Assembly: GCF_902499125.1 (NCBI RefSeq)
Contig: NZ_CABVPX010000030.1
Location: 1-64,000 of the forward strand
Reading direction: 5' to 3'
Length of the DNA stretch: 64,000 bases
DNA from: Burkholderia arboris
Lineage (GTDB): Bacteria; Pseudomonadota; Gammaproteobacteria; Burkholderiales; Burkholderiaceae
In this document: in pieces, positions 34,388-44,033 of the stretch
Layout: each line of letters begins with the position of its first letter
Position numbering within the stretch: the first letter of the stretch is position 1
The notes under the pieces: model-generated
Database searches by the model: none
Seen by the model: the letters and a program-made list of their open reading frames with translations, nothing else
What the model was told of the DNA's origin: nothing
Program-made: the position numbers and the translations under genes

Positions 34388-34871
34388 CGGCACGCCGTGC
34401 GCGGCCGGATGGAATCACGATACCGGAGGCTCCACAAGGGCGTCCGGTCCAGCGGTGCGTTCTCGACTTCGAACGTCGACGAACGTTGTAAAGGAGCCCT
34501 AAGCGGGCATGTGAGCAAAAGGCTGAACATGAAGAACGCTTTCGACTACCCGCGCGCGCTGCGCGCGTTCCATCCTGCCGGCGACGCAGTTCCCGGGCAC
34601 AACGACGTACAACGAGCCCCCGGGGGCGTCGCGCTGTCGCGACCGGCCATCGCGACACCGATGCGCACCTGATCCGCAGCACCCGAACCGGATTCGACGA
34701 ACCGCTGAACGGACGTCGCACGCAGGCGTGCGGCCCGCGGCATCCTGCGCGCGCGAACGTGACGGCTGCGCTCGGCCGCGCTGGGCGACGCGGCCCGATG
34801 CCGAGCGGCGCAAGCCGGAATCCGGACGCCGTGCGCAACAAAAAATAACCGATCGAAAGAAAGGAAAAATC
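34388..34871. other. Gene-free gap inside the cluster
   Basis: A 480-bp gap between the cyclotransferase and transporter genes, without a convincing frame or terminator. It may hold a second promoter for the genes from 34872 onward. Confidence 0.4.
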
Positions 34872-36176
34872 ATGGAGACGCTTGTATCGACCGTATCGCC
34901 CGCATTGCGGGTTTCGGAGGAAGCAGCCTATCGCAAGGTCGCGTGGCGGCTGATGCCGCTGCTGCTGTTCTGCTATCTCGTGTCGTATCTCGATCGCGTC
35001 AACGTCGGCTTCGCGAAGCTGCAGATGGCCGGCGATCTCGGGCTGTCCGATGCGGCCTACGGGCTTGGCGCCGGCATCTTCTTCTTCGGCTACTTCATCT
35101 TCGAAGTACCGAGCAACCTGATTCTCCATCGTGTCGGCGCACGCGTCTGGATCGCGCGGATCATGGTGACGTGGGGCGCGATATCCGCGCTGACGATGTT
35201 CGTCACGACGCCGGCGGCGTTCTACGCGATGCGCTTCGTGCTCGGCGCCGCCGAGGCCGGGTTCTTCCCGGGCGTGATCCTGTACCTGACCTACTGGTAT
35301 CCGGCGCACCGGCGCGGGCGGATGACGACGGTGTTCATGACGGCCGTGGCGCTGTCGGGGGTCGTCGGCGGCCCGGTGTCCGGCTACATCCTGAAGGCGT
35401 TCGACGGGCTCAACGGCTGGCACGGCTGGCAGTGGCTTTACCTGCTCGAAGGGTTGCCGTCGATCGTCGCCGGCGTGCTCGTGTATGCGCTGCTCGACGA
35501 CCGGATTGCGCAGGCGAAATGGTTGAGCGACGACGAGCGCGCGCTGCTCGAGCGCAACGTGAACGCGGAGGAAGCCGTCAAGTCGCATCTGTCGCTGGGC
35601 GCCGTGATGGTGAATCCGCGGGTCTGGCTGATGTGCGCGATCTACTTCTCGTTCGTCATCGGACTGTATGGCGTCGGGTTCTGGCTGCCGACGCTCATTC
35701 ATGCGACCGGTGTGGCCGATCCGCTGACGATCGGGCTGCTGTCGACGGTGCCGTACGCGCTGGCGGTGCTGGCGATGATCGCGATCGCGCGCAGTTCGGA
35801 CCGGCAGCGCGAGCGGCGCTGGCACCTTGCGGTGCCTGGCGCGATGGGCACGGTCGGGCTCGTGCTCGCGGTCGGATGGGCGCATCAGACCGGGCTTGCG
35901 ATCGCGGCGCTGACGCTCGCGACGATGGGCATCCTCACCGCGATTCCATTGTTCTGGAGCTTGCCGACCGCTTTTCTCGGCGGCACCGCGGCGGCCGCCG
36001 GGATCGCGATGATCAACTCGATCGGCAATCTCGCGGGATTCCTCGGCCCCTATCTGATGGGGCTGCTCAGGCAGGTGACCGGATCGAACGACGCAGGCCT
36101 TTACATGATGGCCGGCTGCATGGCGCTGGGCGGGCTGCTCGCGCTGTCGTTGCCGAAGGCGCTGGTGAACCGGTAG
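34872..36176 (+). CDS. MFS transporter, anion:cation symporter type
   Basis: A 434-residue, twelve-helix major facilitator. Signatures of the ACS subfamily are RLMPLLLFCYLVSYLDRVNV after the first helix, GAEAGFFPGVILYLTYWYP-type helix 4 and AHRRGRMTTVF in the next loop. The family moves organic anions such as sugar acids, phthalate or tartrate with protons. AAGGAAAAA ahead of the ATG at 34872 decides the start; the frame is open further upstream. In this cluster it may import the substrate or export the product. The flavin reductase gene follows after 36 bp. Confidence 0.93.
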   Translation: METLVSTVSPALRVSEEAAYRKVAWRLMPLLLFCYLVSYLDRVNVGFAKLQMAGDLGLSDAAYGLGAGIFFFGYFIFEVPSNLILHRVGARVWIARIMVTWGAISALTMFVTTPAAFYAMRFVLGAAEAGFFPGVILYLTYWYPAHRRGRMTTVFMTAVALSGVVGGPVSGYILKAFDGLNGWHGWQWLYLLEGLPSIVAGVLVYALLDDRIAQAKWLSDDERALLERNVNAEEAVKSHLSLGAVMVNPRVWLMCAIYFSFVIGLYGVGFWLPTLIHATGVADPLTIGLLSTVPYALAVLAMIAIARSSDRQRERRWHLAVPGAMGTVGLVLAVGWAHQTGLAIAALTLATMGILTAIPLFWSLPTAFLGGTAAAAGIAMINSIGNLAGFLGPYLMGLLRQVTGSNDAGLYMMAGCMALGGLLALSLPKALVNR

Positions 36177-36212
36177 CGCGGCGTTTCCCCCAATGCATCC
36201 CGGAGACAGGAC

Positions 36213-36737
36213 ATGATCCACAACGAACCCGCGCTGTTCACCGACCAGTCGATCGGCGCTTCGCCGCAACGCTTTCGCGACGCGATGTGCCGCGTTGCGT
36301 CGGCGGTTCACGTACTCACGAGCGACGGGCCGGCGGGGCGCTGCGGCATGACGGCGACCGCCGTGCTGTCGGTGTCGGACGCGCCGCCGACGGTGCTGGT
36401 GTCGGTCAATCGAGACAGCGTGTCGGCGCAGCGGCTGATCGCGAACGAGGTGTTCTGCGTGAACACGCTCGGCGCGGCCGACCGGTTTCTCGCCGACGTG
36501 TTCGCGGGCCGCACCGCGCACGCACGCGACGAGCGCTTCTCGGTGGGCGAATGGGGCACGCTCGCGACGCGCGCGCCGGTGCTGGCGAGTGCACGCATCG
36601 CGCTCGACTGCCGGCTCGTGGCATCGATGAGCGCCGCGACGCACGAGCTGCTCGTGGGCGAAGTGGTGTCGCTGCATTGCGCGGCGCCCGACGACGACGC
36701 GCTCGTCTATCTGCAGCGCGAATTCCGCGTCGTATAA
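36213..36737 (+). CDS. NAD(P)H:flavin reductase (two-component monooxygenase partner)
   Basis: A 174-residue flavin reductase-like domain protein: RFRDAMCRVASAVHVLTSDG, GMTATAVLSVSDAPPTVLVS and NEVFCVNTLGAADRFLADVF are the classic flavin-binding stretches. It reduces FMN or FAD for a partner oxygenase; the FMNH2-dependent enzyme at 40988 in the same operon is the obvious partner. It starts 36 bp after the transporter and ends 26 bp before the next gene. Complete length. Confidence 0.93.
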   Translation: MIHNEPALFTDQSIGASPQRFRDAMCRVASAVHVLTSDGPAGRCGMTATAVLSVSDAPPTVLVSVNRDSVSAQRLIANEVFCVNTLGAADRFLADVFAGRTAHARDERFSVGEWGTLATRAPVLASARIALDCRLVASMSAATHELLVGEVVSLHCAAPDDDALVYLQREFRVV

Positions 36738-36763
36738 CGACGCGCGCCGACAGGACGACTCAC

Positions 36764-37834
36764 ATGAAACGCGAAATCGTACAAGCCACCAACCGCTGCC
36801 GGAGCGAGATCCTCGCGGGCGGCTTTCGCACCGACGTTACGCGCATTGCGCAATGCGCACGGACGCACCTCGGCAACTATGCCGACAATCCGCACGTGCG
36901 CGCGCTGCTCGTGACGCTGGAAAACCGTTGCCTCGCATCGGGGCGCCTGCTGGACCTGACGTACTCGGTTGACCCTAGCTTCATCCTCGGTTTTTTCGAT
37001 GTACCGTACAACGCCGACGCGTTTCTCGAGGCGGCCGCCATCGCACCCGTGCCGATTCCGCCGAGCGTGCTTGAAATCGCGCCGGACGGCAATGCGCTGC
37101 CGGTGCAGATCCGGATGTGCACGGACGGCTTCCGCAATCCGCTGGCGGTCGCCGTGTTCGGCGAGAACTTCATCGATGCCGATCTGCACGCCTATCACAA
37201 GGCGTATTACTTCATCGACAAGTTCGTCGAGCGCTTCAAACGCTACACGCGCCCGGCGATCGAGGCGAGATGGTCGCCGACGGCCTTTCCGGACCTGCTC
37301 GCGGCCGATGACGAACTGCTGACGCAGGCCAGCGCGATCTGGGTGCATTTGCACGAATACCACCATCGCACGGGCTTCCTGCCGATTCCCGAGTACCTCG
37401 ATGCGAAGAGTACGCGCAACGGTGCCGGCGCCGAGGAGTTGCGCGTCGACATCCTGTCGATCCTCGCGCTGTTCCGGCTGCGCTCGGACGATCGCGTGCT
37501 GCGCGCATCGATCCAGTACATCCTGGCCGAGCGTCTGATCCGCTACCCGCTGCAGGCGCCGCCGCTCGACAACTACGACGCGCGCTCGTCCGTCGCGCTG
37601 TTTCATTACCTGTCTCGTCACGGCGTGATCGCGCAGCGTGGCGAAACACTCTATTTCGAAGGGGGCTACGAACGCCTGACCCAGGCGCTCAGGTCCATCG
37701 TGATCAAGCTGACCGCGCTCGAATACAAGCTCAGCGTGTCGTCCGATCTCGACCGGAGAAAGATCCTGTCGTTCGTGCTGCCGACGCTCGCGAAGAACGA
37801 CAACAACTGGGGTGCGGCCGGCCGGCCGCACTGA
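36764..37834 (+). CDS. DUF6421-like protein, predicted metallopeptidase
   Basis: The 356-residue protein of unknown function resembles the DUF6421 family in its central motif. Residues 197-201 read HEYHH, an HEXXH zinc-binding pattern, and 24 residues later comes EELRVD (224-229), giving the downstream Glu expected in gluzincin peptidases; family M49 (dipeptidyl peptidase III) uses a similar HEXXGH plus EExRxE arrangement. This reading is my inference from motifs. The rest is helical with no signal peptide, so it should act in the cytosol. It lies 26 bp after the flavin reductase and 58 bp before the dehydratase gene. A role in trimming a peptide conjugate is possible. Confidence 0.6.
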   Translation: MKREIVQATNRCRSEILAGGFRTDVTRIAQCARTHLGNYADNPHVRALLVTLENRCLASGRLLDLTYSVDPSFILGFFDVPYNADAFLEAAAIAPVPIPPSVLEIAPDGNALPVQIRMCTDGFRNPLAVAVFGENFIDADLHAYHKAYYFIDKFVERFKRYTRPAIEARWSPTAFPDLLAADDELLTQASAIWVHLHEYHHRTGFLPIPEYLDAKSTRNGAGAEELRVDILSILALFRLRSDDRVLRASIQYILAERLIRYPLQAPPLDNYDARSSVALFHYLSRHGVIAQRGETLYFEGGYERLTQALRSIVIKLTALEYKLSVSSDLDRRKILSFVLPTLAKNDNNWGAAGRPH

Positions 37835-37892
37835 CGGCGGGCTGCTTGCCGGCCGCGCCGACCTTTTCGAATCGAATCAACCGAGGTTCAGG

Positions 37893-39734
37893 ATGCCTAC
37901 CTATCGTTCACGTACTTCCACCCACGGACGCAACATGGCCGGCGCTCGCTCGCTGTGGCGCGCGACCGGAATGACCGACGCCGATTTCGACAAGCCGATC
38001 ATCGCAGTCGTCAACTCGTTCACGCAGTTCGTGCCGGGCCACGTCCACCTGAAGGATCTCGGCCAGCTCGTCGCGCGCGAGATCGAAGCGGCCGGCGCGG
38101 TCGCGAAGGAATTCAACACGATCGCGATCGACGACGGCATCGCGATGGGCCACGACGGCATGCTGTACAGCCTGCCGTCGCGCGAACTCATTGCCGACAG
38201 CGTCGAGTACATGGTGAACGCGCACTGCGCGGATGCGATGGTGTGCATCTCGAACTGCGACAAGATCACGCCGGGGATGCTGATGGCCGCGATGCGCCTC
38301 AACATTCCGGTGATCTTCGTGTCGGGCGGGCCGATGGAGTCCGGCAAGCTGACCTTCCGCGGAAAGCGGCGGTCGTTCGACCTGATCGACGCGATGGTGG
38401 TGGCCGCCGATGAGCAGGTATCGGACGACGAGGTGCGCGCGGTCGAGAACGTCGCATGCCCGACCTGCGGCTCGTGCTCGGGCATGTTCACCGCGAACTC
38501 GATGAACTGCCTGGCCGAAGCGCTCGGGCTCGCGCTGCCGGGCAACGGCTCGGTGCTCGCAACGCACGCGGAGCGCAAACGGCTGTTCCTCGAGGCCGGC
38601 CGCGTGATCGTCGATCTCGCGCGCCGCTACTACGAGCAGGACGATGCGAGCGTGCTGCCGCGTTCGATCGCGACGCGCGATGCATTCGAGAACGCGATGA
38701 CGCTCGACATCGCGATGGGTGGCTCGACGAACACGGTGCTGCACCTGCTGGCCGCCGCGCACGAAGGCGAAGTGCCGTTCACGATGGCCGACATCGACCG
38801 GCTGTCGCGCCGCGTGCCGGTGCTGTGCAAGGTCGCGCCGTCCGTGCAGGACGTGCACATGGAAGACGTGCATCGCGCCGGCGGCGTGATCGGGATCATG
38901 GGCGAACTGGATCGCGCGGGGCTGCTGAATACGACGCTGCCGACGGTTCATGCACCGAGCGTCGCGCACATGCTCGAGCGCTGGGACGTGATGCGCAATC
39001 GGGTCGATTCGGTCGCGCGCTTCTATCGCGCGGCGCCGGGCGGCGTGCGTTCGCACGTCGCGTTCAGCCAGGACAACCGCTACGACGAGCTCGATCTCGA
39101 CCGCAAGACCGGCTGCATTCGCGACGCCGAGCATGCATTCTCGCGCGACGGCGGGCTCGCGGTGCTGTTCGGCAACATCGCGCGTGACGGCTGCATCGTG
39201 AAGACCGCCGGCGTCGACGGCGGGATGCTGCGCTTTTCCGGCATCGCACGCGTGTTCGAGGGGCAGGAGGAGGCGGTCGAGGGCATCCTCGGCGGTGCGG
39301 TCGGCCCGGGCGACGTCGTGATCGTCCGCTACGAGGGGCCGCGGGGCGGGCCCGGGATGCAGGAAATGCTGTATCCGACCAGCTACCTGAAATCGAAAGG
39401 GCTCGCGAAGCAGTGCGCGCTGATCACCGATGGCCGCTTCTCGGGCGGCTCGTCCGGACTGTCGATCGGGCACGTGTCGCCGGAGGCGGCCGAAGGCGGC
39501 GAGATCGGCCTGATCGAGAACGGCGACGTGATCGAGATCGACATCCCGAACCGCTCGATCCGTGTCGTCGTCGACGACGACGAGTTGCAGCGTCGTCGTG
39601 CGGCAATGGAAGAACGCGGCGAACGCGCGTGGCAGCCGGAGAAGCGGCAGCGCCGCGTGTCGGGTGCGTTGCGCGCGTATGCGGCGATGACCACCAGCGC
39701 CGCGCGCGGTGCGGTGCGCATCGTGAAGGGGTGA
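37893..39734 (+). CDS. ilvD: Dihydroxy-acid dehydratase
   Basis: A 613-residue enzyme very close in layout to E. coli IlvD: THGRNMAGARSLWRATGMTD, NSFTQFVPGH, NCDKITPGM with Cys122, CPTCGSCSGMFTANSMNC near 189-206 and DGRFSGGSSGLSIGHVSPEA near the end. The iron-sulfur Cys residues are present. IlvD dehydrates 2,3-dihydroxy acids in branched-chain amino acid synthesis. In this operon it may be a self-resistance or specialised copy, since a housekeeping ilvD is expected elsewhere; that is inference. The next gene starts 2 bp after its stop. Confidence 0.93.
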   Translation: MPTYRSRTSTHGRNMAGARSLWRATGMTDADFDKPIIAVVNSFTQFVPGHVHLKDLGQLVAREIEAAGAVAKEFNTIAIDDGIAMGHDGMLYSLPSRELIADSVEYMVNAHCADAMVCISNCDKITPGMLMAAMRLNIPVIFVSGGPMESGKLTFRGKRRSFDLIDAMVVAADEQVSDDEVRAVENVACPTCGSCSGMFTANSMNCLAEALGLALPGNGSVLATHAERKRLFLEAGRVIVDLARRYYEQDDASVLPRSIATRDAFENAMTLDIAMGGSTNTVLHLLAAAHEGEVPFTMADIDRLSRRVPVLCKVAPSVQDVHMEDVHRAGGVIGIMGELDRAGLLNTTLPTVHAPSVAHMLERWDVMRNRVDSVARFYRAAPGGVRSHVAFSQDNRYDELDLDRKTGCIRDAEHAFSRDGGLAVLFGNIARDGCIVKTAGVDGGMLRFSGIARVFEGQEEAVEGILGGAVGPGDVVIVRYEGPRGGPGMQEMLYPTSYLKSKGLAKQCALITDGRFSGGSSGLSIGHVSPEAAEGGEIGLIENGDVIEIDIPNRSIRVVVDDDELQRRRAAMEERGERAWQPEKRQRRVSGALRAYAAMTTSAARGAVRIVKG

Positions 39735-39736
39735 TC

Positions 39737-40927
39737 ATGCGGCCCGCCCCGATCCGTCCGGCAGCCGACGCGCAGGTCGACACCGTGCTCGTCACGGGCG
39801 GCCGCGCGCCGGCCGCGCATCACGGCTTCGTCAATCCGCCCGTCTATCGCGGCTCGACCGTGCTCGCGCCCAGCGTGGCCGATCTGCTCGGCTACACGCA
39901 GCCATACGTTTACGGCCGGCGCGGCACGCCGACGACCGCCGCGCTGCAGGACGCGGTGCTTGCGCTCGATCACGGCGCCGGCGTGGTGCTGTGTCCGTCG
40001 GGGCTCGCCGCGATCACGACCGCGCTGTCGTCGTGCCTGTCGGCTGGCGACCATCTGCTGATGACGGATGCGGTGTACCGGCCGGCCCGGCAGCTGTGCG
40101 ACGGCGTGCTGCGGCGCGCGGGCATCGAGACTACGTACTTCGATCCGTGCGCGTCGGTCGACACGCTCGCCGCGCTGATCCGGCCGAACACGCGCGCGCT
40201 GTATCTCGAAGCGCCCGCGTCGCAGAGCATGGAGATGTGCGACGTGCCTGCGCTCGCCGCACTCGCGCACGACCGCGGGCTGGTGGTGCTGTTCGACAAC
40301 ACGTGGGCGACGCCGCTGTTCTTCGATGCGTTTGCGCACGGCGCCGATCTCGTGATCCAGGCCGGCACCAAGTATCTCGCCGGCCATGCCGACGTGATGA
40401 TCGGCATGGTGTCGGCGTCGGCGCGCGCGCTGCCCGCGCTCGAGCAGTACCAGCGCGACACGGGGCAGTGCATCGGCTCGGACGATGCGTTTCTCGCGCT
40501 GCGGGGGGTGCGCACGCTCGGCGTGCGGATTCGCCAGCACCAGGCGAATGCGCTGCGCGTGGCGCGCTGGCTCGCGGCCCGCCCGGAAGTGCGGCGGGTG
40601 TGTTATCCGGCGCTCGAGGACGATCCCGGCCATGCGCTGTGGGCGCGCGACTTCAGTGGCGCGACCGGGCTGTTCTCCGTCGTGCTGCGGCCGGCACCCG
40701 CGCAGGCCGTCGCCGCGTTGCTCGAAGGGCTGGCCTATTTCGGGCTCGGCTATTCGTGGGGCGGCTACGAAAGCCTCGCGATGCCGTTCGACTGCTCGGC
40801 CTACCGCACCGCGTCGCACTGGGATCCGGGCGGCCCGTGCGTGCGCTTTCACATCGGTCTCGAAAACGCCGACGACCTGATCGGCGATCTGGAGGCCGGC
40901 TTCGCCCGCTTCAACGACGCGCGCTGA
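39737..40927 (+). CDS. metC: Cystathionine beta-lyase type C-S lyase (PLP)
   Basis: The 396-residue Cys/Met-metabolism PLP enzyme has YVYGRRGTPTTAAL at residues ~57-70, SGLAAITTAL near 88, LFDNTWATPLFFDAF, the Schiff-base Lys212 in IQAGTKYLAGHADVMIG, and WGGYESLAMP near the end, all typical of MetC. It cleaves the C-S bond of cystathionine or other cysteine S-conjugates to thiol, pyruvate and ammonia. The ATG at 39737 sits 2 bp after the ilvD stop, indicating translational coupling. In this context cleavage of a cysteine conjugate made by the GST route is plausible. Confidence 0.92.
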   Translation: MRPAPIRPAADAQVDTVLVTGGRAPAAHHGFVNPPVYRGSTVLAPSVADLLGYTQPYVYGRRGTPTTAALQDAVLALDHGAGVVLCPSGLAAITTALSSCLSAGDHLLMTDAVYRPARQLCDGVLRRAGIETTYFDPCASVDTLAALIRPNTRALYLEAPASQSMEMCDVPALAALAHDRGLVVLFDNTWATPLFFDAFAHGADLVIQAGTKYLAGHADVMIGMVSASARALPALEQYQRDTGQCIGSDDAFLALRGVRTLGVRIRQHQANALRVARWLAARPEVRRVCYPALEDDPGHALWARDFSGATGLFSVVLRPAPAQAVAALLEGLAYFGLGYSWGGYESLAMPFDCSAYRTASHWDPGGPCVRFHIGLENADDLIGDLEAGFARFNDAR

Positions 40928-40987
40928 CGGGCCCGCCGCGCGCGGCCCGCACGCATTGCGCCCCATTCCGACGACGAGGAACCCCGT

Positions 40988-42304
40988 ATGACGAAGCAAC
41001 TCTGCCTGGGTGGATTCATGCGACCGATCTGCCTGCACACCGCGTGGTGGCGGCATCCCAGCGCGCCGACGCTCGCAAATTTCAACTGGCCGATCATCCG
41101 GTCGCTTGCGCAGAAGCTCGAGCATGCATGCTTCGACGCGGTCTTCACGGCCGACCATCTGGCGGTGATGCCGATGCCGCCGAACGCACTCAAGCGCAGC
41201 GGCACGATCACGTCGTACGACCCGCTCGTGATGCTGTCGGCGATCGCCGCGTGCACCGACCGCATCGGCCTGATCGCGACCGGCACGACGAGCTACGAGG
41301 ATCCGTACCTGCTCGCACGCCGTTTCGCGTCGCTCGATCACCTGAGCGGCGGGCGCGCGGGCTGGAACATCGTCACGACCGTCAATCCGGAAGCCGCGCT
41401 CAATTTCGGGCTCGAGACAGCGTTGCGGCACGCGGAACGCTACGAGCGCGCGGAAGAGTTCTTCCAGGTCGTGACGGGGCTGTGGGACGGCTGGTCCGAT
41501 CATGCGCTGGTGATGGACAAGGAAGCCGGTGTGTTCTCCGATCTCGACCGGATCCGGCCGCTCAACCACAAGGGCAAGTTCTTCTCGGTGAAGGGGCCGC
41601 TCAACGTTGCGCGGCCGGTCCAGGGCTGGCCGGTGATCGCGCTCGCCGGGGCGTCCGAGGAGGCGCGCGACATGGCCGCGCGATCGGCCGATCTCGTGTT
41701 CGGCAACGCACGCAGCATCGAGACGGGCCGCGCGTTCTATCGCGACGTGAAGTCGCGCGCGGTCGCGGCCGGACGCAATCCCGACCATCTGAAGGTCTTG
41801 CCCGCGAACCAGGTGTACGTCGGCCGCACGCGTGCCGAGGCGCTGGCGAAGAAGCGCTACATGGACGATCTCGTGCACGTCGACAGCAACATTCCGAACC
41901 TGTCGATCCGGCTCGGCGTCGACTGCTCGAAATTCGATCCCGACAAGCCGTTGCCGGAGCTGCCGCATACCGAACAAGGGCAGGGCAACCAGCGCGAATG
42001 GGCGGCGCTGGCGCGTCGCGAGGGGCTGACGGTGCGCGAGCTTGCGAAGCGGGCAGCCGAATCCGGCACCGGCGAAATGGTCGGCACGGCGTCGGAAATC
42101 GCCGACCAGATGGAGGAGTGGCTGATGACGGAGGCATGCGACGGCTTCATCGTCGTGTTCTACACGGTGCCCGACGGCTACGACGACTTCGTGACGATGG
42201 TGGTGCCCGAGCTGCAGCGGCGTGGCCTGTTCCGCACGCGCTACGAAGGCGCGACGCTGCGCGAGAACATCGGCCTGCCGCGGCCGAAGAGCCCGCTCGA
42301 CTGA
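40988..42304 (+). CDS. FMNH2-dependent monooxygenase, NtaA/SnaA/DszA family
   Basis: A 438-residue LLM-class flavin oxygenase with the family pattern: AWWRHPSAPTLANFNW near the start, ADHLAVMPMP, HLSGGRAGWNIVTTVNPEAA, ERAEEFFQVVTGLWDGW, and VIALAGASEEARDMAARSAD. Family members oxidise nitrilotriacetate, pristinamycin II or dibenzothiophene sulfone, using FMNH2 from a separate reductase. The reductase at 36213 belongs to the same operon. A GAGGAAC box precedes the ATG. Substrate unknown; an N- or S-containing intermediate is likely. Confidence 0.92.
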   Translation: MTKQLCLGGFMRPICLHTAWWRHPSAPTLANFNWPIIRSLAQKLEHACFDAVFTADHLAVMPMPPNALKRSGTITSYDPLVMLSAIAACTDRIGLIATGTTSYEDPYLLARRFASLDHLSGGRAGWNIVTTVNPEAALNFGLETALRHAERYERAEEFFQVVTGLWDGWSDHALVMDKEAGVFSDLDRIRPLNHKGKFFSVKGPLNVARPVQGWPVIALAGASEEARDMAARSADLVFGNARSIETGRAFYRDVKSRAVAAGRNPDHLKVLPANQVYVGRTRAEALAKKRYMDDLVHVDSNIPNLSIRLGVDCSKFDPDKPLPELPHTEQGQGNQREWAALARREGLTVRELAKRAAESGTGEMVGTASEIADQMEEWLMTEACDGFIVVFYTVPDGYDDFVTMVVPELQRRGLFRTRYEGATLRENIGLPRPKSPLD

Positions 42305-42340
42305 GCGGCGCCGCATCCGATTTCGTGACGGGAGACCGTA

Positions 42341-43996
42341 ATGACCCATGAAGCTTCACCCAGACACACGTGGATGACGACGACCTATCGCCGCCGGCTG
42401 GGCGTGCTGAGCGACGCGGCCCACCTGCCGTTGCTCGGCCACGGGCTGTGCGGCGTCGAGCGCGAGACGCTGCGCGTCGATGCCGCCGGCCGGCTCGCGA
42501 TGACGCAGCATCCGCGCGCGCTCGGCGCGGCGCTCACGCACCCGTCGATCACGACCGACTATGCGGAGCCGCTGCTCGAGTTCGTCACGCCGCCGCAGCA
42601 CGACGCCGCCGACGTGATCGAGCGGCTCGACGAGCTGCATCGCTACGCGTGCGATGCGATCGGCGACGAGCTGCTGTGGAGCCAGTCGATGCCGTGTCCG
42701 CTCGACGACGATCGCCGCATTCCGATCGCGTGGTACGGCACGTCGAACCTCGGCATCCTGAAGCACGTGTACCGGCGCGGGCTCGCGTTCCGCTATGGCA
42801 AGGCGATGCAGTGCATCGCCGGGATTCACTACAACTATTCGCTCGCGGATGCCGTGTGGCCGCTGCTGCGCGACGGGCGCACGCCGGCCGGCCGCGACGG
42901 GCACGACGCGCGTTCGGCCGGCTATTTCGCGCTGATCCGCAATTTCCACCGCTACGGCTGGCTGCTGCTGTACCTGTTCGGTGCATCGCCGGCGTTGTGC
43001 GCGGGCTTCGTCGCGGGCGACCTGCACGACCTCGACACGTTCGATGCACAGACGCTGTACCGGCCGTACGCGACGAGCCTGCGCATGAGCGACCTCGGTT
43101 ACCAGAACCGGGTGCAGGGCGCGTTCGCGCCGTGCCTCGACACATTGCCGGCCTATCTGGAAGGGCTCGCGCGGGCCGTCGCGCAGCCGTGTCCCGAGTA
43201 CCAGGCGATCGGTGCGAAGCGCGATGGCGAGTGGCTGCAGCTCAGCACGCACCTGCTGCAGATGGAGAACGAGTTCTATTCGGCGATTCGCCCGAAACGC
43301 ACGGTGCGCAGCGGTGAACGGCCGCTCGATGCGTTGCGCGGCCGCGGCGTCGAGTACGTCGAAGTGCGGTGCCTCGATATCGATCCGTTTGCACCGCACG
43401 GCGTAGCGGAGACGACGCTGCGCTTCGTCGACGCATTCCTGCTGTTCTGCGCGCTCGACGACAGCCCGTGCTTCACGGATGCCGAACAGGACACGTGCCG
43501 GCGCAATTTCGCGACGGTTGCACGGGAGGGCCGGCGCCCGGGGCTCGAACTGCAGCGCGGCGGCGAACGCGTTGCGCTGCGCACCTGGGCGCACGAACTG
43601 CTCGCACGCGTTCACGAGGCGGCCGGTGTGCTGGATCTCCAGCGCGGCGACACGCGCACGACCGCGGCGCTCGATGCGCAATACGCGAAGCTCGACGATC
43701 CGCGGGCGACGCCGTCGGCACTTGTGCTCGACGCGCTGCACACGTTGCGCGACGACCCGCGCGGCGCGTGCTTTGCGTTCGGGATGCGGCAGTCGCGTAC
43801 GCATACCGGGGACTTCCGCGCGCGGCCGCTGCCGGCTGACCTGAAGGCGCGATTCGATGCGACGGCGGCCGAGTCGCTGAGCCGCCAGGCCGATCTGGAA
43901 CGCACGCAGATCGGCAATTTCGACGCGTTCCTCGCCGCGTATCACGCGGGAACGCTGAACCAGGAGTGCGGCGAGCCGGCGCGCGACGCGCGATGA
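42341..43996 (+). CDS. gshA: Glutamate-cysteine ligase, E. coli type
   Basis: A 551-residue ligase of the gamma-proteobacterial GshA class: GVERETLRVDAAGRLAMTQH, LTHPSITTDYAEPLLEFVTP, YNYSLADAVW, YLFGASPALCAGF, PYATSLRMSDLGY, RPKRTVRSGERPLDALRGRG and EYVEVRCLDIDPF are all present. It makes gamma-Glu-Cys, the first step of glutathione. The ATG at 42341 follows GGGAGACC; the N-terminus is a little longer than in E. coli. Being the operon's ninth gene, it may boost thiol supply for conjugation; no gshB is nearby, so housekeeping GshB would complete glutathione. Confidence 0.94.
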   Translation: MTHEASPRHTWMTTTYRRRLGVLSDAAHLPLLGHGLCGVERETLRVDAAGRLAMTQHPRALGAALTHPSITTDYAEPLLEFVTPPQHDAADVIERLDELHRYACDAIGDELLWSQSMPCPLDDDRRIPIAWYGTSNLGILKHVYRRGLAFRYGKAMQCIAGIHYNYSLADAVWPLLRDGRTPAGRDGHDARSAGYFALIRNFHRYGWLLLYLFGASPALCAGFVAGDLHDLDTFDAQTLYRPYATSLRMSDLGYQNRVQGAFAPCLDTLPAYLEGLARAVAQPCPEYQAIGAKRDGEWLQLSTHLLQMENEFYSAIRPKRTVRSGERPLDALRGRGVEYVEVRCLDIDPFAPHGVAETTLRFVDAFLLFCALDDSPCFTDAEQDTCRRNFATVAREGRRPGLELQRGGERVALRTWAHELLARVHEAAGVLDLQRGDTRTTAALDAQYAKLDDPRATPSALVLDALHTLRDDPRGACFAFGMRQSRTHTGDFRARPLPADLKARFDATAAESLSRQADLERTQIGNFDAFLAAYHAGTLNQECGEPARDAR

Positions 43997-44033
43997 GGCC
44001 GCTGCTGTACCGAATCCATTCCACGGAGGACAG

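Noticed and set aside
34239..36677. Long open frame on the minus strand (812 residues) opposite the cluster
   Set aside because: It is the antisense shadow of the G+C-rich MFS and flavin-reductase genes, composed of low-complexity His/Arg/Ala runs without domain patterns.
34943..37834. Apparent 963-residue fusion protein reading through the transporter and flavin-reductase genes
   Set aside because: Only its last 356 residues are real coding sequence; the upstream part is an out-of-frame shadow, and a good start lies at 36764.
39383..42349. 988-residue minus-strand open frame
   Set aside because: It lies opposite ilvD, metC and the monooxygenase genes, all of which have strong family evidence; its composition is typical of an antisense frame in high-G+C DNA.
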